Shown in pieces: positions 7,658-13,665 of a DNA stretch of 14,798 nt. Position 1 is the first letter of the stretch. The number at the start of each line of letters is the position of its first letter. The stretch is taken from assembly GCA_946222495.1 (NCBI GenBank), contig CAMICF010000055.1, positions 1 through 14,798 of the forward strand, written 5' to 3'. This DNA is from an uncultured Janibacter sp. Its GTDB lineage: Bacteria; Actinomycetota; Actinomycetes; Actinomycetales; Dermatophilaceae. The notes below the pieces were generated by a model that saw nothing but the letters and a program-made list of their open reading frames with translations, searched no databases and was not told the DNA's origin. The translations under genes and the position numbers were made by a program.

Positions 7658-8604
7658 CACGCGCCCCCTCCCTCGCGCACGCCTGATGAAGCAATCTCCG
7701 CCAGGTGCGCGACGGACGTCCGCACGTCGGCGACGGGGTCACCGGCCCCCTTCGCCGTGGCAGGGTCCGCGGGGTCGCCCGCGAGGATCGTGTCCTGCTC
7801 GAGGACGTACCAGCCGTCGTAGCCGGAGTCCTCGAGCGCGGCGACGATGGCCGCGATGTCGACGTCACCCTGGCCGAGCGCGACGTACATCCCGGCGGCG
7901 ACCGCGTCGGTGTAGCTCGCCGATCCGGACTGGACCTTGCCCGCCCAGGCGATGTCGACGTCCTTGAGGTGCATGTGGACGATCCGCTCGGGGTGCTCGA
8001 CCGCGACGCGCACCGGGTCGCCCCCGCCGATGAGCAGGTGGCCGGTGTCGAGACAGAGCCCGACGTGCGAGCCCGCGAGGACCCGGTCGGTCTCCTCGCC
8101 GGACTCGACCATCGTCCCGACGTGCGGGTGCAGCGCGGCCGTGAGGCCTTGTGCTGCAGCGGCATCCGCGATCCGGTCGAGGTTGGCCAGGAGCGTGGAC
8201 CAGCCCGCGTCGTCGAGCTCCGGACGGGCGTCGTAGCCCTCGGCGCCGGTCGCGGCGGCGATGACGACGGTCGTCGCACGGGCCGCGAGCAGACCGGCCA
8301 TCGCGGCCTCGACCACGGGAAGGGGGTCGACCGTCGGGTCGTGCAGGACGACGGGGGCGAACTGGCCGACCGCGGCAAGACCGTACTCGGCGAGGATCGC
8401 CGCCTTGGCCTCCGGCGCGTCGGGCAGGAAGCCGTCCGGGCCGAACTCGGTGGCGGCGATGCCCAGCTCGCGCATCTGCGTGAGGACGGTCGCCGGCTCG
8501 TGCTGCCAGCCCCACCCGGGGACCTCGCACACCCCCCACGAGATCGGGGCGGCGGCGATGCGCTCGGTGAGCGGGGGACGCTCGGGCGCGGTCGGGTCGG
8601 TCAT
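7657..8604 (-). CDS. IolE/IolI-like sugar phosphate isomerase/epimerase, probable inosose dehydratase
   Basis: This 315-residue TIM barrel belongs to the AP-endonuclease-2 / xylose-isomerase-like family, which includes inosose dehydratase IolE and inosose isomerase IolI. It opens with IAAAPISWGVCEVPGWGW (17-33). Candidate metal ligands and catalytic residues are Glu53 (TEFGPDGFLP), His159/His161 (LHPHVGTMVE), Asp186 and His189 (LCLDTGHLLIGGG), His210/His212 (HMHLKDVD) and Glu269 (YVLEQD). This is the usual His/Asp/Glu metal set. As the only protein of this type between iolG and iolC, it most likely dehydrates scyllo-inosose to the IolD substrate (EC 4.2.1.44), but an isomerase role cannot be excluded from sequence alone. 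The start is ATG at 8602-8604 with AAGGA eight bases upstream, one base after the iolG stop. The longer open frame to 9594 lies in iolG. Confidence 0.88.
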   Translation of the reverse strand: MTDPTAPERPPLTERIAAAPISWGVCEVPGWGWQHEPATVLTQMRELGIAATEFGPDGFLPDAPEAKAAILAEYGLAAVGQFAPVVLHDPTVDPLPVVEAAMAGLLAARATTVVIAAATGAEGYDARPELDDAGWSTLLANLDRIADAAAAQGLTAALHPHVGTMVESGEETDRVLAGSHVGLCLDTGHLLIGGGDPVRVAVEHPERIVHMHLKDVDIAWAGKVQSGSASYTDAVAAGMYVALGQGDVDIAAIVAALEDSGYDGWYVLEQDTILAGDPADPATAKGAGDPVADVRTSVAHLAEIASSGVREGGGA

Positions 8605-8605
8605 G

Positions 8606-9628
8606 TCAGAGTCCTTCGATCTCGGAGAGGAGGACGGGTCGACGCTCGGCCCGGGAGAGCTCGCAGGCCTCCGCGGTGCGGAAGGCCTCGAGCGCGTCGG
8701 CGATGGTGCAGGGGCTCTCGGCGCGACCGGCCGCGACCTCGAGGAAGGCGGTGAGCTCGGCCCGGTACGCGGGAAGGAAGCGCTCCATGAAGGACCACTT
8801 CTGCGGCCCCCAGGGGAAGTCGACGCCCTCCTCGGCGCTGTGCATCGCCAGCGAGTGGTCGAGCCCGGCGGTGATCGTCCCCCGTTCGCCCATGACCTCC
8901 AGGCGCACGTCGTGGCCGCCACCGTTGTAGCGGGTGGTCGACATGAGCACGAGGGTGTCGTCGTCGAGGGTGAGGACCGCCGCCCCGGTGTCGACGTCGC
9001 CGGCCTCGGTGAAGAAGTCGGCGCCCTTGTTGGCCCCGACCGCGTAGACGGAGGCGATCTCCCGACCGGTGACGAAGCGGATCGCGTCGAAGTCGTGGAC
9101 CCCGCAGTCGCGGAAGATGCCGCCGGACGTCGGGATGAACTCCGCCGGGGGCGGCGCCTGGTCGTGCGTGTTGGCGCGAAGGGTGTGGACGAAGCCGAGC
9201 TCGCCGGAGGCGACCGCGGCGCGGGCCCGGGAGAAGCCGGCGTCGAAGCGCCGCTGGTGGCCGATGTGCACGGGGGTGCTGCTCGCGGCCTCGAGCTCGG
9301 CGAGCGCGACGGTCTCGGCCAGCCCACCGGCGACCGGCTTCTCGCAGAAGGTGGCGACCCCGGCCGCGATCCCGCGGCGGATCCACTCGGCGTGGCTGTT
9401 CGTCGCCGTCGCGACGACGAGCCCGTCGAGGTCGGCGCCCAGGAGCTCCTCCGGGGGCACGGCCTCGACGCCGATGTCCGGCCGCTGCTCACGCAGGCGT
9501 GCCACGAGGTCGTCCGCCACACCCACGCGCACGTCGCTGATGACGAGCGAGTCGATCGAGGGGAGACCGGCGAGGGTCTCGGCGTGGAAGGCACCGATCC
9601 GGCCGAGGCCGACGAGTCCGATCCGCAT
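8606..9628 (-). CDS. iolG: Inositol 2-dehydrogenase IolG (Gfo/Idh/MocA family)
   Basis: IolG is the NAD(P)-dependent dehydrogenase that oxidises myo-inositol to scyllo-inosose, the first step of the pathway (EC 1.1.1.18). The 340-residue protein has the N-terminal Rossmann motif GLVGLGRIG (4-12), the EKP motif TFCEKPVAGGLAE with catalytic Lys97 (the same number as in the Bacillus enzyme), and the active-site DxxxH in FRDCGVHDFD (Asp174, His178), followed by the C-terminal alpha/beta domain. It is the first gene of the minus-strand operon, next to the control region and the divergent GntR regulator. The ATG at 9626-9628 has AAGGAG 11 bases upstream. Other family members act on other polyols, and inositol is assigned because iolB, iolC and iolD follow. 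It is the only Gfo/Idh/MocA gene in the window. Confidence 0.92.
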   Translation of the reverse strand: MRIGLVGLGRIGAFHAETLAGLPSIDSLVISDVRVGVADDLVARLREQRPDIGVEAVPPEELLGADLDGLVVATATNSHAEWIRRGIAAGVATFCEKPVAGGLAETVALAELEAASSTPVHIGHQRRFDAGFSRARAAVASGELGFVHTLRANTHDQAPPPAEFIPTSGGIFRDCGVHDFDAIRFVTGREIASVYAVGANKGADFFTEAGDVDTGAAVLTLDDDTLVLMSTTRYNGGGHDVRLEVMGERGTITAGLDHSLAMHSAEEGVDFPWGPQKWSFMERFLPAYRAELTAFLEVAAGRAESPCTIADALEAFRTAEACELSRAERRPVLLSEIEGL

Positions 9629-9659
9629 CAGGGGTAACGCTCCTTCGCGTCAGTGCTGC

Positions 9660-9673
9660 GTGGTCCGGATCAC
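9660..9673. promoter_or_regulatory. Candidate GntR operator overlapping the iol promoter
   Basis: GTGGTCCGGATCAC is a 14-bp imperfect palindrome centred on TCCGGA: five of the seven symmetric pairs fully match inside and outside, with two G/T-type exceptions at positions 4 and 11. It overlaps the predicted -10 and transcription start of the iol operon, where repressor binding would block initiation. It shares the heptamer GTCCGGA with a second palindrome at 9732-9739. HutC-type GntR proteins usually bind GT-N4-AC-like inverted repeats; assigning this site to the neighbouring regulator is inference. Confidence 0.4.
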
Positions 9674-9701
9674 TCTTCCCCACCGCGCCAACCGGTGTCA
9701 A
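9672..9701 (-). promoter_or_regulatory. Predicted promoter of the iol operon
   Basis: On the minus strand a perfect -35 hexamer TTGACA lies at 9701-9696. It is followed after 18 bases by AAGAGT at 9677-9672, a weak -10 matching TATAAT at three of six positions including the conserved second A and final T. Transcription would start near 9665 and leave a leader of about 37 bases that includes the AAGGAG ribosome site of iolG. It is the only sigma-70-like pair I see in the iolG-gntR gap on this strand. Confidence 0.45.
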
Positions 9702-9731
9702 GACTTTGTAAGGACATATTGACGTATGGCT

Positions 9732-9739
9732 GTCCGGAC
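9732..9739. promoter_or_regulatory. Second candidate GntR operator in the regulator's own promoter
   Basis: GTCCGGAC is a perfect 8-bp palindrome of the GT-N4-AC form, located 11 bases upstream of the TATGCT box of the regulator gene. It repeats the GTCCGGA core at 9663-9669, 69 bp away. Binding here would fit autoregulation of the GntR gene, and joint binding with the first site could loop or jointly repress both promoters. An 8-bp palindrome is short for GC-rich DNA, so chance occurrence is possible. Confidence 0.35.
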
Positions 9740-9749
9740 GACCCTCCCC

Positions 9750-9755
9750 TATGCT
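9750..9755 (+). promoter_or_regulatory. -10 box (TATGCT) of the GntR regulator, probable leaderless start
   Basis: TATGCT fits the actinobacterial TAnnnT -10 consensus and ends seven bases before the ATG at 9763. This is the spacing expected if transcription starts at the A of that ATG. No purine-rich ribosome site precedes the ATG, which agrees with a leaderless mRNA. The TTGACG at 9719-9724 is 25 bases upstream, too far to be its -35. Confidence 0.45.
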
Positions 9756-9762
9756 CCGAACC

Positions 9763-10503
9763 ATGTCAGCGCTGCAGCTCGAGGTGGTCATCGACCGGGG
9801 GTCCCCGGTGCCGCTGTACCACCAGCTCGCCGAGCAACTGACCGCCGCGATCGACGACGGGCGGCTCGAGCCCGGGGACCCCTTCGAGAACGAGGTCGCC
9901 CTCGCCGGCCGGCTCGGGCTCTCCCGCCCCACCGTCCGGCGGGCCATCCAGGAGATGGTCGACCAGGGGCTGCTCGTGCGCCGTCGTGGCCTGGGCACGA
10001 CCGTCGCCAACCGCAAGGTCCACCGCCGGGCCCGACTGTCCTCGCTCTTCGACGACCTCGAGGCCGAGGGGCGCGAGCCGCGCACGAGCGTCCTCGAGAT
10101 CGAGGCCCGCTCGGACGACCGGGCGGCCGCCGCGCTCGACCTCGAGCCCGGCGAGGAGATGCTCTCCCTCGTCCGGCTGCGCTCCGCGGGCGACCAGCCG
10201 CTCGCGATCATGCACAACTGGCTCCCGCCGGCCCACGCGGACATCACCCGCGAGGACCTCGAGGAGGAGGGCCTCTACGCGCTGCTGCGTCGTCGCGGCG
10301 TCAAGCCGGTCTTCGCCCGCCAGTCGATCGGCGCCCGTATGCCGACGGCCAAGGAGCGTCGCGAGCTCGGGCTGCGCAGCGGCCAGCCGGTCCTGACGAT
10401 GACCCGGATGGCCTTCGACGCCTCCGGCGCGGCGATCGAGTTCGGTGACCACGCCTACCGCGCCGAGGACTACACGATCGACCTCATGCTCGACGAGCGC
10501 TGA
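9763..10503 (+). CDS. GntR-family (HutC/UTRA subfamily) transcriptional regulator, probable iol operon regulator
   Basis: This 246-residue regulator has an N-terminal winged helix-turn-helix of the GntR type, with PLYHQLAEQLTAAIDDGRLEPGD (17-39), FENEVALAGRLGLSRPTVRRAIQEMVDQGLLVRRRGLGTTVA (41-82). A C-terminal UTRA effector domain follows from about 95 to 240 (ALDLEPGEEMLSLVRLRSAGDQPLAIMHNWLPP...TMTRMAFDASGAAIEFGDHAYRAEDYTIDL). UTRA domains bind small sugars or sugar phosphates. Divergent placement next to iolG suggests that it represses the iol operon and is released by an inositol metabolite, as is known for IolR-type GntR regulators in Corynebacterium; the ligand is inferred. I chose ATG 9763 over the in-frame ATG 9751 because the TATGCT box overlaps the latter. 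It converges on the next operon with 12 bp between stops and no visible terminator hairpin. Confidence 0.92.
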   Translation: MSALQLEVVIDRGSPVPLYHQLAEQLTAAIDDGRLEPGDPFENEVALAGRLGLSRPTVRRAIQEMVDQGLLVRRRGLGTTVANRKVHRRARLSSLFDDLEAEGREPRTSVLEIEARSDDRAAAALDLEPGEEMLSLVRLRSAGDQPLAIMHNWLPPAHADITREDLEEEGLYALLRRRGVKPVFARQSIGARMPTAKERRELGLRSGQPVLTMTRMAFDASGAAIEFGDHAYRAEDYTIDLMLDER

Positions 10504-10515
10504 TCCCCCTTCGCG

Positions 10516-11247
10516 TCACCAGGGCCTGTCGACGCCGTCGGGGTGGCCCTTCTCGTCGGCCTCCTTCTGCTTCTGCTGCTCCTCGGACTCGGACTGACCC
10601 TGCTGGTTGCGCTCCTTGAGCTTCTTCTCCTTCGGGTCCTCGCCGCCCTGCTTCTGGGGCTCGGGCTCGCCCTTGCCCCCCTTCCCCTTCTCCTCCTTCT
10701 TCTTCTGGCCGGACTGCTCCTCGAGCTGGTCCTTCTGCTCCTGCTGCTTGCGCCCCGCCTCGCCGTCGTTGCCGTCCGACTCCCCGTCGAGGCACCCCTT
10801 CGGGCCCTCCTTGATGAGCGCCAGGCCCTCCTTCGCGAGCTTCTTCGTGGCGGCCTTGTCGCCCTTCTTCTCCGCCTCGTCGGCCTGCTCGGAGACGGTG
10901 ATGACGAGGTTGGTCCGCACGGTGCAGTCGTCCTGCGGGTTGCTCGTGCGCCCGAGGGCCAGCTCGAGGTCCTTCCGGCCGCCCGCGAGGTCGCCGTCGA
11001 CCGACCTGCCCGTCCCCTCGACGAAGGGAGCCCGCCACCGCTCGACCATGTTGAGGATGCCGAGCTTTTCCCCAGCCGCGACCATGCCCTTGCCGTCGTC
11101 GCTGCTGTGGGCCTCCTGGGCCGTGCCCATGTTCACGGGCAGCGTGAGCAGGCGGACGGCGAGCACGAGGAGGACGAGGACCGGCAGCGCGGACGCCCAG
11201 ATGAGGCGGCGCCGTCGGCGGAGGCGTGGTTCGAGCGGCGTGCTCAT
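10516..11247 (-). CDS. Membrane-anchored protein with highly charged low-complexity tail, last gene of the MoxR/VWA operon
   Basis: This is a 243-residue protein of unknown function. A basic N-terminus (RLRRRRRLIW, 8-17) precedes one transmembrane helix at about 16-36, so the N-terminus should be cytoplasmic and the rest outside. Residues 45-155 form a mostly helical globular part that may be a small TPR-like or BatC-like module, with the only two cysteines at 108 and 152, which could form a disulphide. From about 160 to the end the sequence is dominated by Lys, Glu, Gln, Gly and Asp (for example QKKKEEKGKGGKGEPEPQKQ), is probably disordered, and contains no hydrophobic segment. The start ATG at 11245-11247 overlaps the stop of the preceding VWA gene by four bases. 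Position after two VWA genes matches the TPR protein that ends many Bat operons, but homology is not evident by eye. Confidence 0.85.
   Translation of the reverse strand: MSTPLEPRLRRRRRLIWASALPVLVLLVLAVRLLTLPVNMGTAQEAHSSDDGKGMVAAGEKLGILNMVERWRAPFVEGTGRSVDGDLAGGRKDLELALGRTSNPQDDCTVRTNLVITVSEQADEAEKKGDKAATKKLAKEGLALIKEGPKGCLDGESDGNDGEAGRKQQEQKDQLEEQSGQKKKEEKGKGGKGEPEPQKQGGEDPKEKKLKERNQQGQSESEEQQKQKEADEKGHPDGVDRPW
10676..10706. other. 31-bp uninterrupted polypyrimidine tract (plus strand)
   Basis: Every base from 10676 to 10706 on the plus strand is C or T, encoding the Lys/Glu/Gly-rich stretch of the tail on the purine-rich minus strand. It sits in a wider region (about 10550-10750) of strong pyrimidine/purine strand asymmetry. 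Such tracts can form triplex DNA or slip during replication. The codon composition of the tail alone could explain it. Confidence 0.7.
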
Positions 11248-12215
11248 GTCGCCGACCTCCTCAGCCGACCGATCTCCCGGGTGACGAAGGACAGGTCGAC
11301 CGCCAGCAGGAGGACGAGGAGCACGGCGAGGACCCAGACGACGGAGGTGTGGATCTCGATCTCGGCGCCCTCGCCCGCCGACGTCGAGCCCGGGTCGGCC
11401 TCGGCCATCGCGGGCCCGATGTCGCCGCCGGTGCGGTGGGTGTAGGGCACCCCGAGCTGGTCGGCGATCCCCTCGAGCTGCTTCTCGTCGATCGCGCTGA
11501 CACCCGGCTTGCCGTCGGCACCGGTGACGTCGTCGCCGGTCGAGCCGTCGCTGCGGGTCAGGGCCATCCGCCCGCCCTTCTCGCTCCCGTAGCCGAGGAC
11601 GGCGCCGCCGTCGACGAGGTCCTCCACGTCGAAGGGAGTCGCCTCGCCGGACGACGTCTGCTCACCGTCACCGAGATAGAAGACCACCCGCGAGTTCTCG
11701 GGGTGGCGCTCCGCGTCACCCTCGAGGGTCGTCCGCAGCTGGTCCGCGGCGACGGTGACCGATGACCCGCCGGAGTACATCGAGTTCTCGGCGTGCATGT
11801 TCTCGACCGCCGTCTTCAGGGCGGTGCTGTCCGTCGTCAGCGGCATGGTCACCCGCGCCGTGTAGTCGAAGGTGATGAGCGAGAAGCGCGCCCCCGGCAT
11901 CTCCTCCTGGATCGCCGCGATGTCCTCCCGGTAACCGTCGAGCCGGGTCCCGTTGCCGTCGTGGTCCCGGGCCATCGACGACGTCGTCGTGTCGACGACG
12001 AAGAAGACGTCGACGTCGGAGGTCGCCTGCCGGGCGATGCCCCCGTTCATCGCCGGCCCGAGCAGGGCGAGGACCATGGCGAGGCTCGTGGCCAGCCGCA
12101 GCGCCCACCGTCCTCGACGCCGCTCGTCGGCGACGAGGCGCCAGGTCGTGAAGCCGACGAGGAGCAGACCGACGAGGACGACGAGGGGCCAGGGGATGAC
12201 GGGGTGCAGGCTCAT
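11244..12215 (-). CDS. Von Willebrand factor A domain membrane protein with variant MIDAS (second VWA)
   Basis: This 323-residue protein has two N-terminal transmembrane helices (about 9-27 and 38-57), a VWA domain (about 68-265) and a C-terminal helix at about 291-310, the topology of BatA/BatB-like proteins. The metal site is DVFFVVDTTTSSM: the usual DxSxS is DTTTS (Asp75, Thr77, Ser79), with the threonine near PLTTDS (127) and LGDGEQ (Asp183) completing the site. Residues 210-245 carry an insert rich in Gly and Asp. The ATG at 12213-12215 overlaps the preceding VWA stop by four bases; an in-frame GTG at 12225-12227 would add four residues but lies further inside the upstream gene. Only a weak GGTGG ribosome site is seen, so translation probably depends on coupling. 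The role is inferred: a partner of the MoxR ATPase in envelope or metal-related assembly. Confidence 0.9.
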   Translation of the reverse strand: MSLHPVIPWPLVVLVGLLLVGFTTWRLVADERRRGRWALRLATSLAMVLALLGPAMNGGIARQATSDVDVFFVVDTTTSSMARDHDGNGTRLDGYREDIAAIQEEMPGARFSLITFDYTARVTMPLTTDSTALKTAVENMHAENSMYSGGSSVTVAADQLRTTLEGDAERHPENSRVVFYLGDGEQTSSGEATPFDVEDLVDGGAVLGYGSEKGGRMALTRSDGSTGDDVTGADGKPGVSAIDEKQLEGIADQLGVPYTHRTGGDIGPAMAEADPGSTSAGEGAEIEIHTSVVWVLAVLLVLLLAVDLSFVTREIGRLRRSAT

Positions 12216-13192
12216 CGTCGCCACCACCAGAGGATCGGGTAGAGGCAGAGCAGCCCCAGCAGGCCGAGGACCATCGGGACGGTCGGCAGGTCGTGCCTGA
12301 CGTGCACCGGGGCGACGTCGGGCAGGCGCTCGGTCTCCAGCTCCTCGATGCTCTCCGTCACGTCCTCGGTCGCCCCGAGCCCGTCGAGCTCCCAGGCCCG
12401 CCCGCCGGTCCGCTCCATGGCCTCCGAGAGCTGCGCGTGGTTCGTCCCGCTGGCCAGCGGGTTGAGGGCGTAGGCCCGGATGTTCTTCTCCTTCGCCAGA
12501 TCGGCGGCCTCACCCAGCGTGTAGACCCCGGACCCGTGCACCTCGTTGTCCGAGCCGAGGATGATCGCGCGGGGGCGGTCCTCGTCCGCGTGGTCGAAGT
12601 TGTCGACGCAGCTGGCCAGACCGTCGCCGACGAGGGAGCTCGCGGGGATGCGCGGGTTGGCCGTGCCGGCGATCGGGTCGTACTGGCTGTCGTTGAGGTA
12701 GGAGAACCCGTCGGCATAGCCCTGCAGCTGCTCGGAGACGAGCTCGTAGTCGTCGGTGAGCGGGAAGGCGGTCACCGCCTGGTTGTTGAAGAGCACCAGA
12801 CCGATCCGCTCGCCCTGGAAGTTCTTGGCGATCTCCGCGAAGTTCGTGAGCACCTCCCGGTCGGTCGCGAACATCGAGCCGGAGACGTCGAGGCAGAGCA
12901 TGATGTCGCGGTTGCGCTTCTCCGGGTCGATCGTCTGCTCCTCCCCGGGCCGCGCGGCGGCGATCGTCAGCGGCAGCAGGGTGACCGCGAAGACGAGGGC
13001 GAGGGCGAGGAGGCGCGACCGCTGCCGGCCGAGCGCGGCCCGGTAGGCGGGCAGGCGGGTCAGGCGGCGCGTGTGGGCGACGAGGACGGCGTCCCCCTTC
13101 GTCTCACGTCCCGCGAGCCACCAGCCGAGTCCCGCGACGGCGAGGACGAGGGCGACGAGGAGGAGCGGCATCCACCACCAGGCGAGGTTCAT
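12212..13192 (-). CDS. Von Willebrand factor A domain membrane protein with canonical MIDAS (first VWA)
   Basis: This 326-residue BatA-like protein has transmembrane helices at about 8-28, 58-80 and 304-323, with the VWA domain between the second and third. The metal-ion-dependent adhesion site is intact: MLCLDVSGSM gives Asp102, Ser104 and Ser106, with Thr146 (FPLTDD) and Asp215 (ILGSDNEVHG). VWA domains of this type bind a divalent metal and a partner protein, and in MoxR clusters they are thought to work with the AAA+ ATPase. Cysteines at 100, 195 and 316 are visible. The start ATG at 13190-13192 overlaps the preceding small gene by four bases, and the 3' end overlaps the second VWA gene by four. 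The longer open frame to 13618 runs back through upstream genes and was rejected. The client of the system is unknown. Confidence 0.92.
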   Translation of the reverse strand: MNLAWWWMPLLLVALVLAVAGLGWWLAGRETKGDAVLVAHTRRLTRLPAYRAALGRQRSRLLALALVFAVTLLPLTIAAARPGEEQTIDPEKRNRDIMLCLDVSGSMFATDREVLTNFAEIAKNFQGERIGLVLFNNQAVTAFPLTDDYELVSEQLQGYADGFSYLNDSQYDPIAGTANPRIPASSLVGDGLASCVDNFDHADEDRPRAIILGSDNEVHGSGVYTLGEAADLAKEKNIRAYALNPLASGTNHAQLSEAMERTGGRAWELDGLGATEDVTESIEELETERLPDVAPVHVRHDLPTVPMVLGLLGLLCLYPILWWWRR

Positions 13193-13665
13193 CCTGCCCA
13201 CCCCCCGACGACCTGCCGGGCGGCCGAGGCCGACCGCGTGAAGCCCGGGCCGTCGGCCTCGGTGGCGCCGAACTGCCTCGGGTAGTACTCCTCGATGAGC
13301 GCCGCCAGGCGGGCCGGGCCATGCCGACGCAGGTCGGCGGCGGTCATCGTGTCGGCCTCCAGGCCGCTCGCCTCGCTGACGAACCCGCGGACCACCCGCG
13401 AGAGCTCGTGGTGCCCCCGTCGCGCCGAGGTCCGGCCCTCCCGGACGGACCGCTCGACCGCGTCGACCGCGGCCAGGGCGTCGTGCCGCAGCTTGGCGAC
13501 GGCGGCGGGCGGCAGCGGCGCGGAGCCGTCCTCGGCCTCCGGGGGGCGGGTGAGCATCCAGACCCACATCGCCCAGACGAGGATGGCGAGCAGGATGAGA
13601 CCCCCGAGGACCGGCCACACGACGGTGTAGCCCTGGGGTGCGAGGTAGACCGGGTCACCGTCCAC
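13189..13665 (-). CDS. Small one-TM protein in the DUF4381 position of the MoxR/VWA operon
   Basis: This 158-residue protein of unknown function has an early transmembrane helix (VVWPVLGGLILLAILVWAMWVWML, about 15-38) preceded by a short outward-facing segment, then a cytoplasmic helical domain. That domain includes AAVAKLRHDALAAVDAVERSVREG, HHELSRVVRGFVSEASGL and a tail with LIEEYYPRQFG. Between DUF58 and the VWA genes many bacteria carry a DUF4381 protein with one TM helix followed by a helical domain. Size, topology and position fit that role, and the RxxVRxFxxxxSG-like motif is consistent, but the match is inferred. The start is a GTG at 13663-13665 with AGAGG four bases upstream, overlapping the DUF58 gene by 11 bases. 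No ATG serves this frame near the TM segment, and the 201-residue extension is out-of-frame DUF58 sequence. Confidence 0.8.
   Translation of the reverse strand: MDGDPVYLAPQGYTVVWPVLGGLILLAILVWAMWVWMLTRPPEAEDGSAPLPPAAVAKLRHDALAAVDAVERSVREGRTSARRGHHELSRVVRGFVSEASGLEADTMTAADLRRHGPARLAALIEEYYPRQFGATEADGPGFTRSASAARQVVGGWAG

Larger units (their letters stand above)
9629..9762. promoter_or_regulatory. Divergent iolG-gntR intergenic control region
   Basis: These 134 bp lie between the start of iolG (minus) and the start of the GntR regulator (plus). It is the most AT-rich stretch of the window, especially 9700-9728. Besides the promoter elements and palindromes listed separately, CATA (9715-9718) and TATG (9725-9728) form a small inverted repeat around TTGACG, and GGACA (9712-9716) pairs with TGTCC (9731-9735). 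No other gene is visible here. Confidence 0.8.

Noticed and set aside
8261..9637. 458-residue plus-strand open frame antisense to iolG and the iolE-like gene
   Set aside because: It shows low-complexity Gly/Glu/Arg composition without domains, and both minus-strand genes under it carry intact catalytic motifs.
9719..9755. TTGACG/TATGCT as a standard promoter pair for the regulator
   Set aside because: The spacing is 25 bases, well outside the 16-19 range; only the TATGCT box was kept.
10504..10545. Bidirectional terminator between the converging gntR and charged-tail genes
   Set aside because: Only a tiny CGAC/GTCG stem is visible, with no T-tract on either strand.
10543..11445. 300-residue plus-strand frame with a very leucine-rich start resembling a membrane protein
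   Set aside because: The leucine runs are the complement of Lys/Glu codons (AAG/GAG) in the charged tail gene; the frame has no ribosome site and crosses two coupled minus-strand genes.
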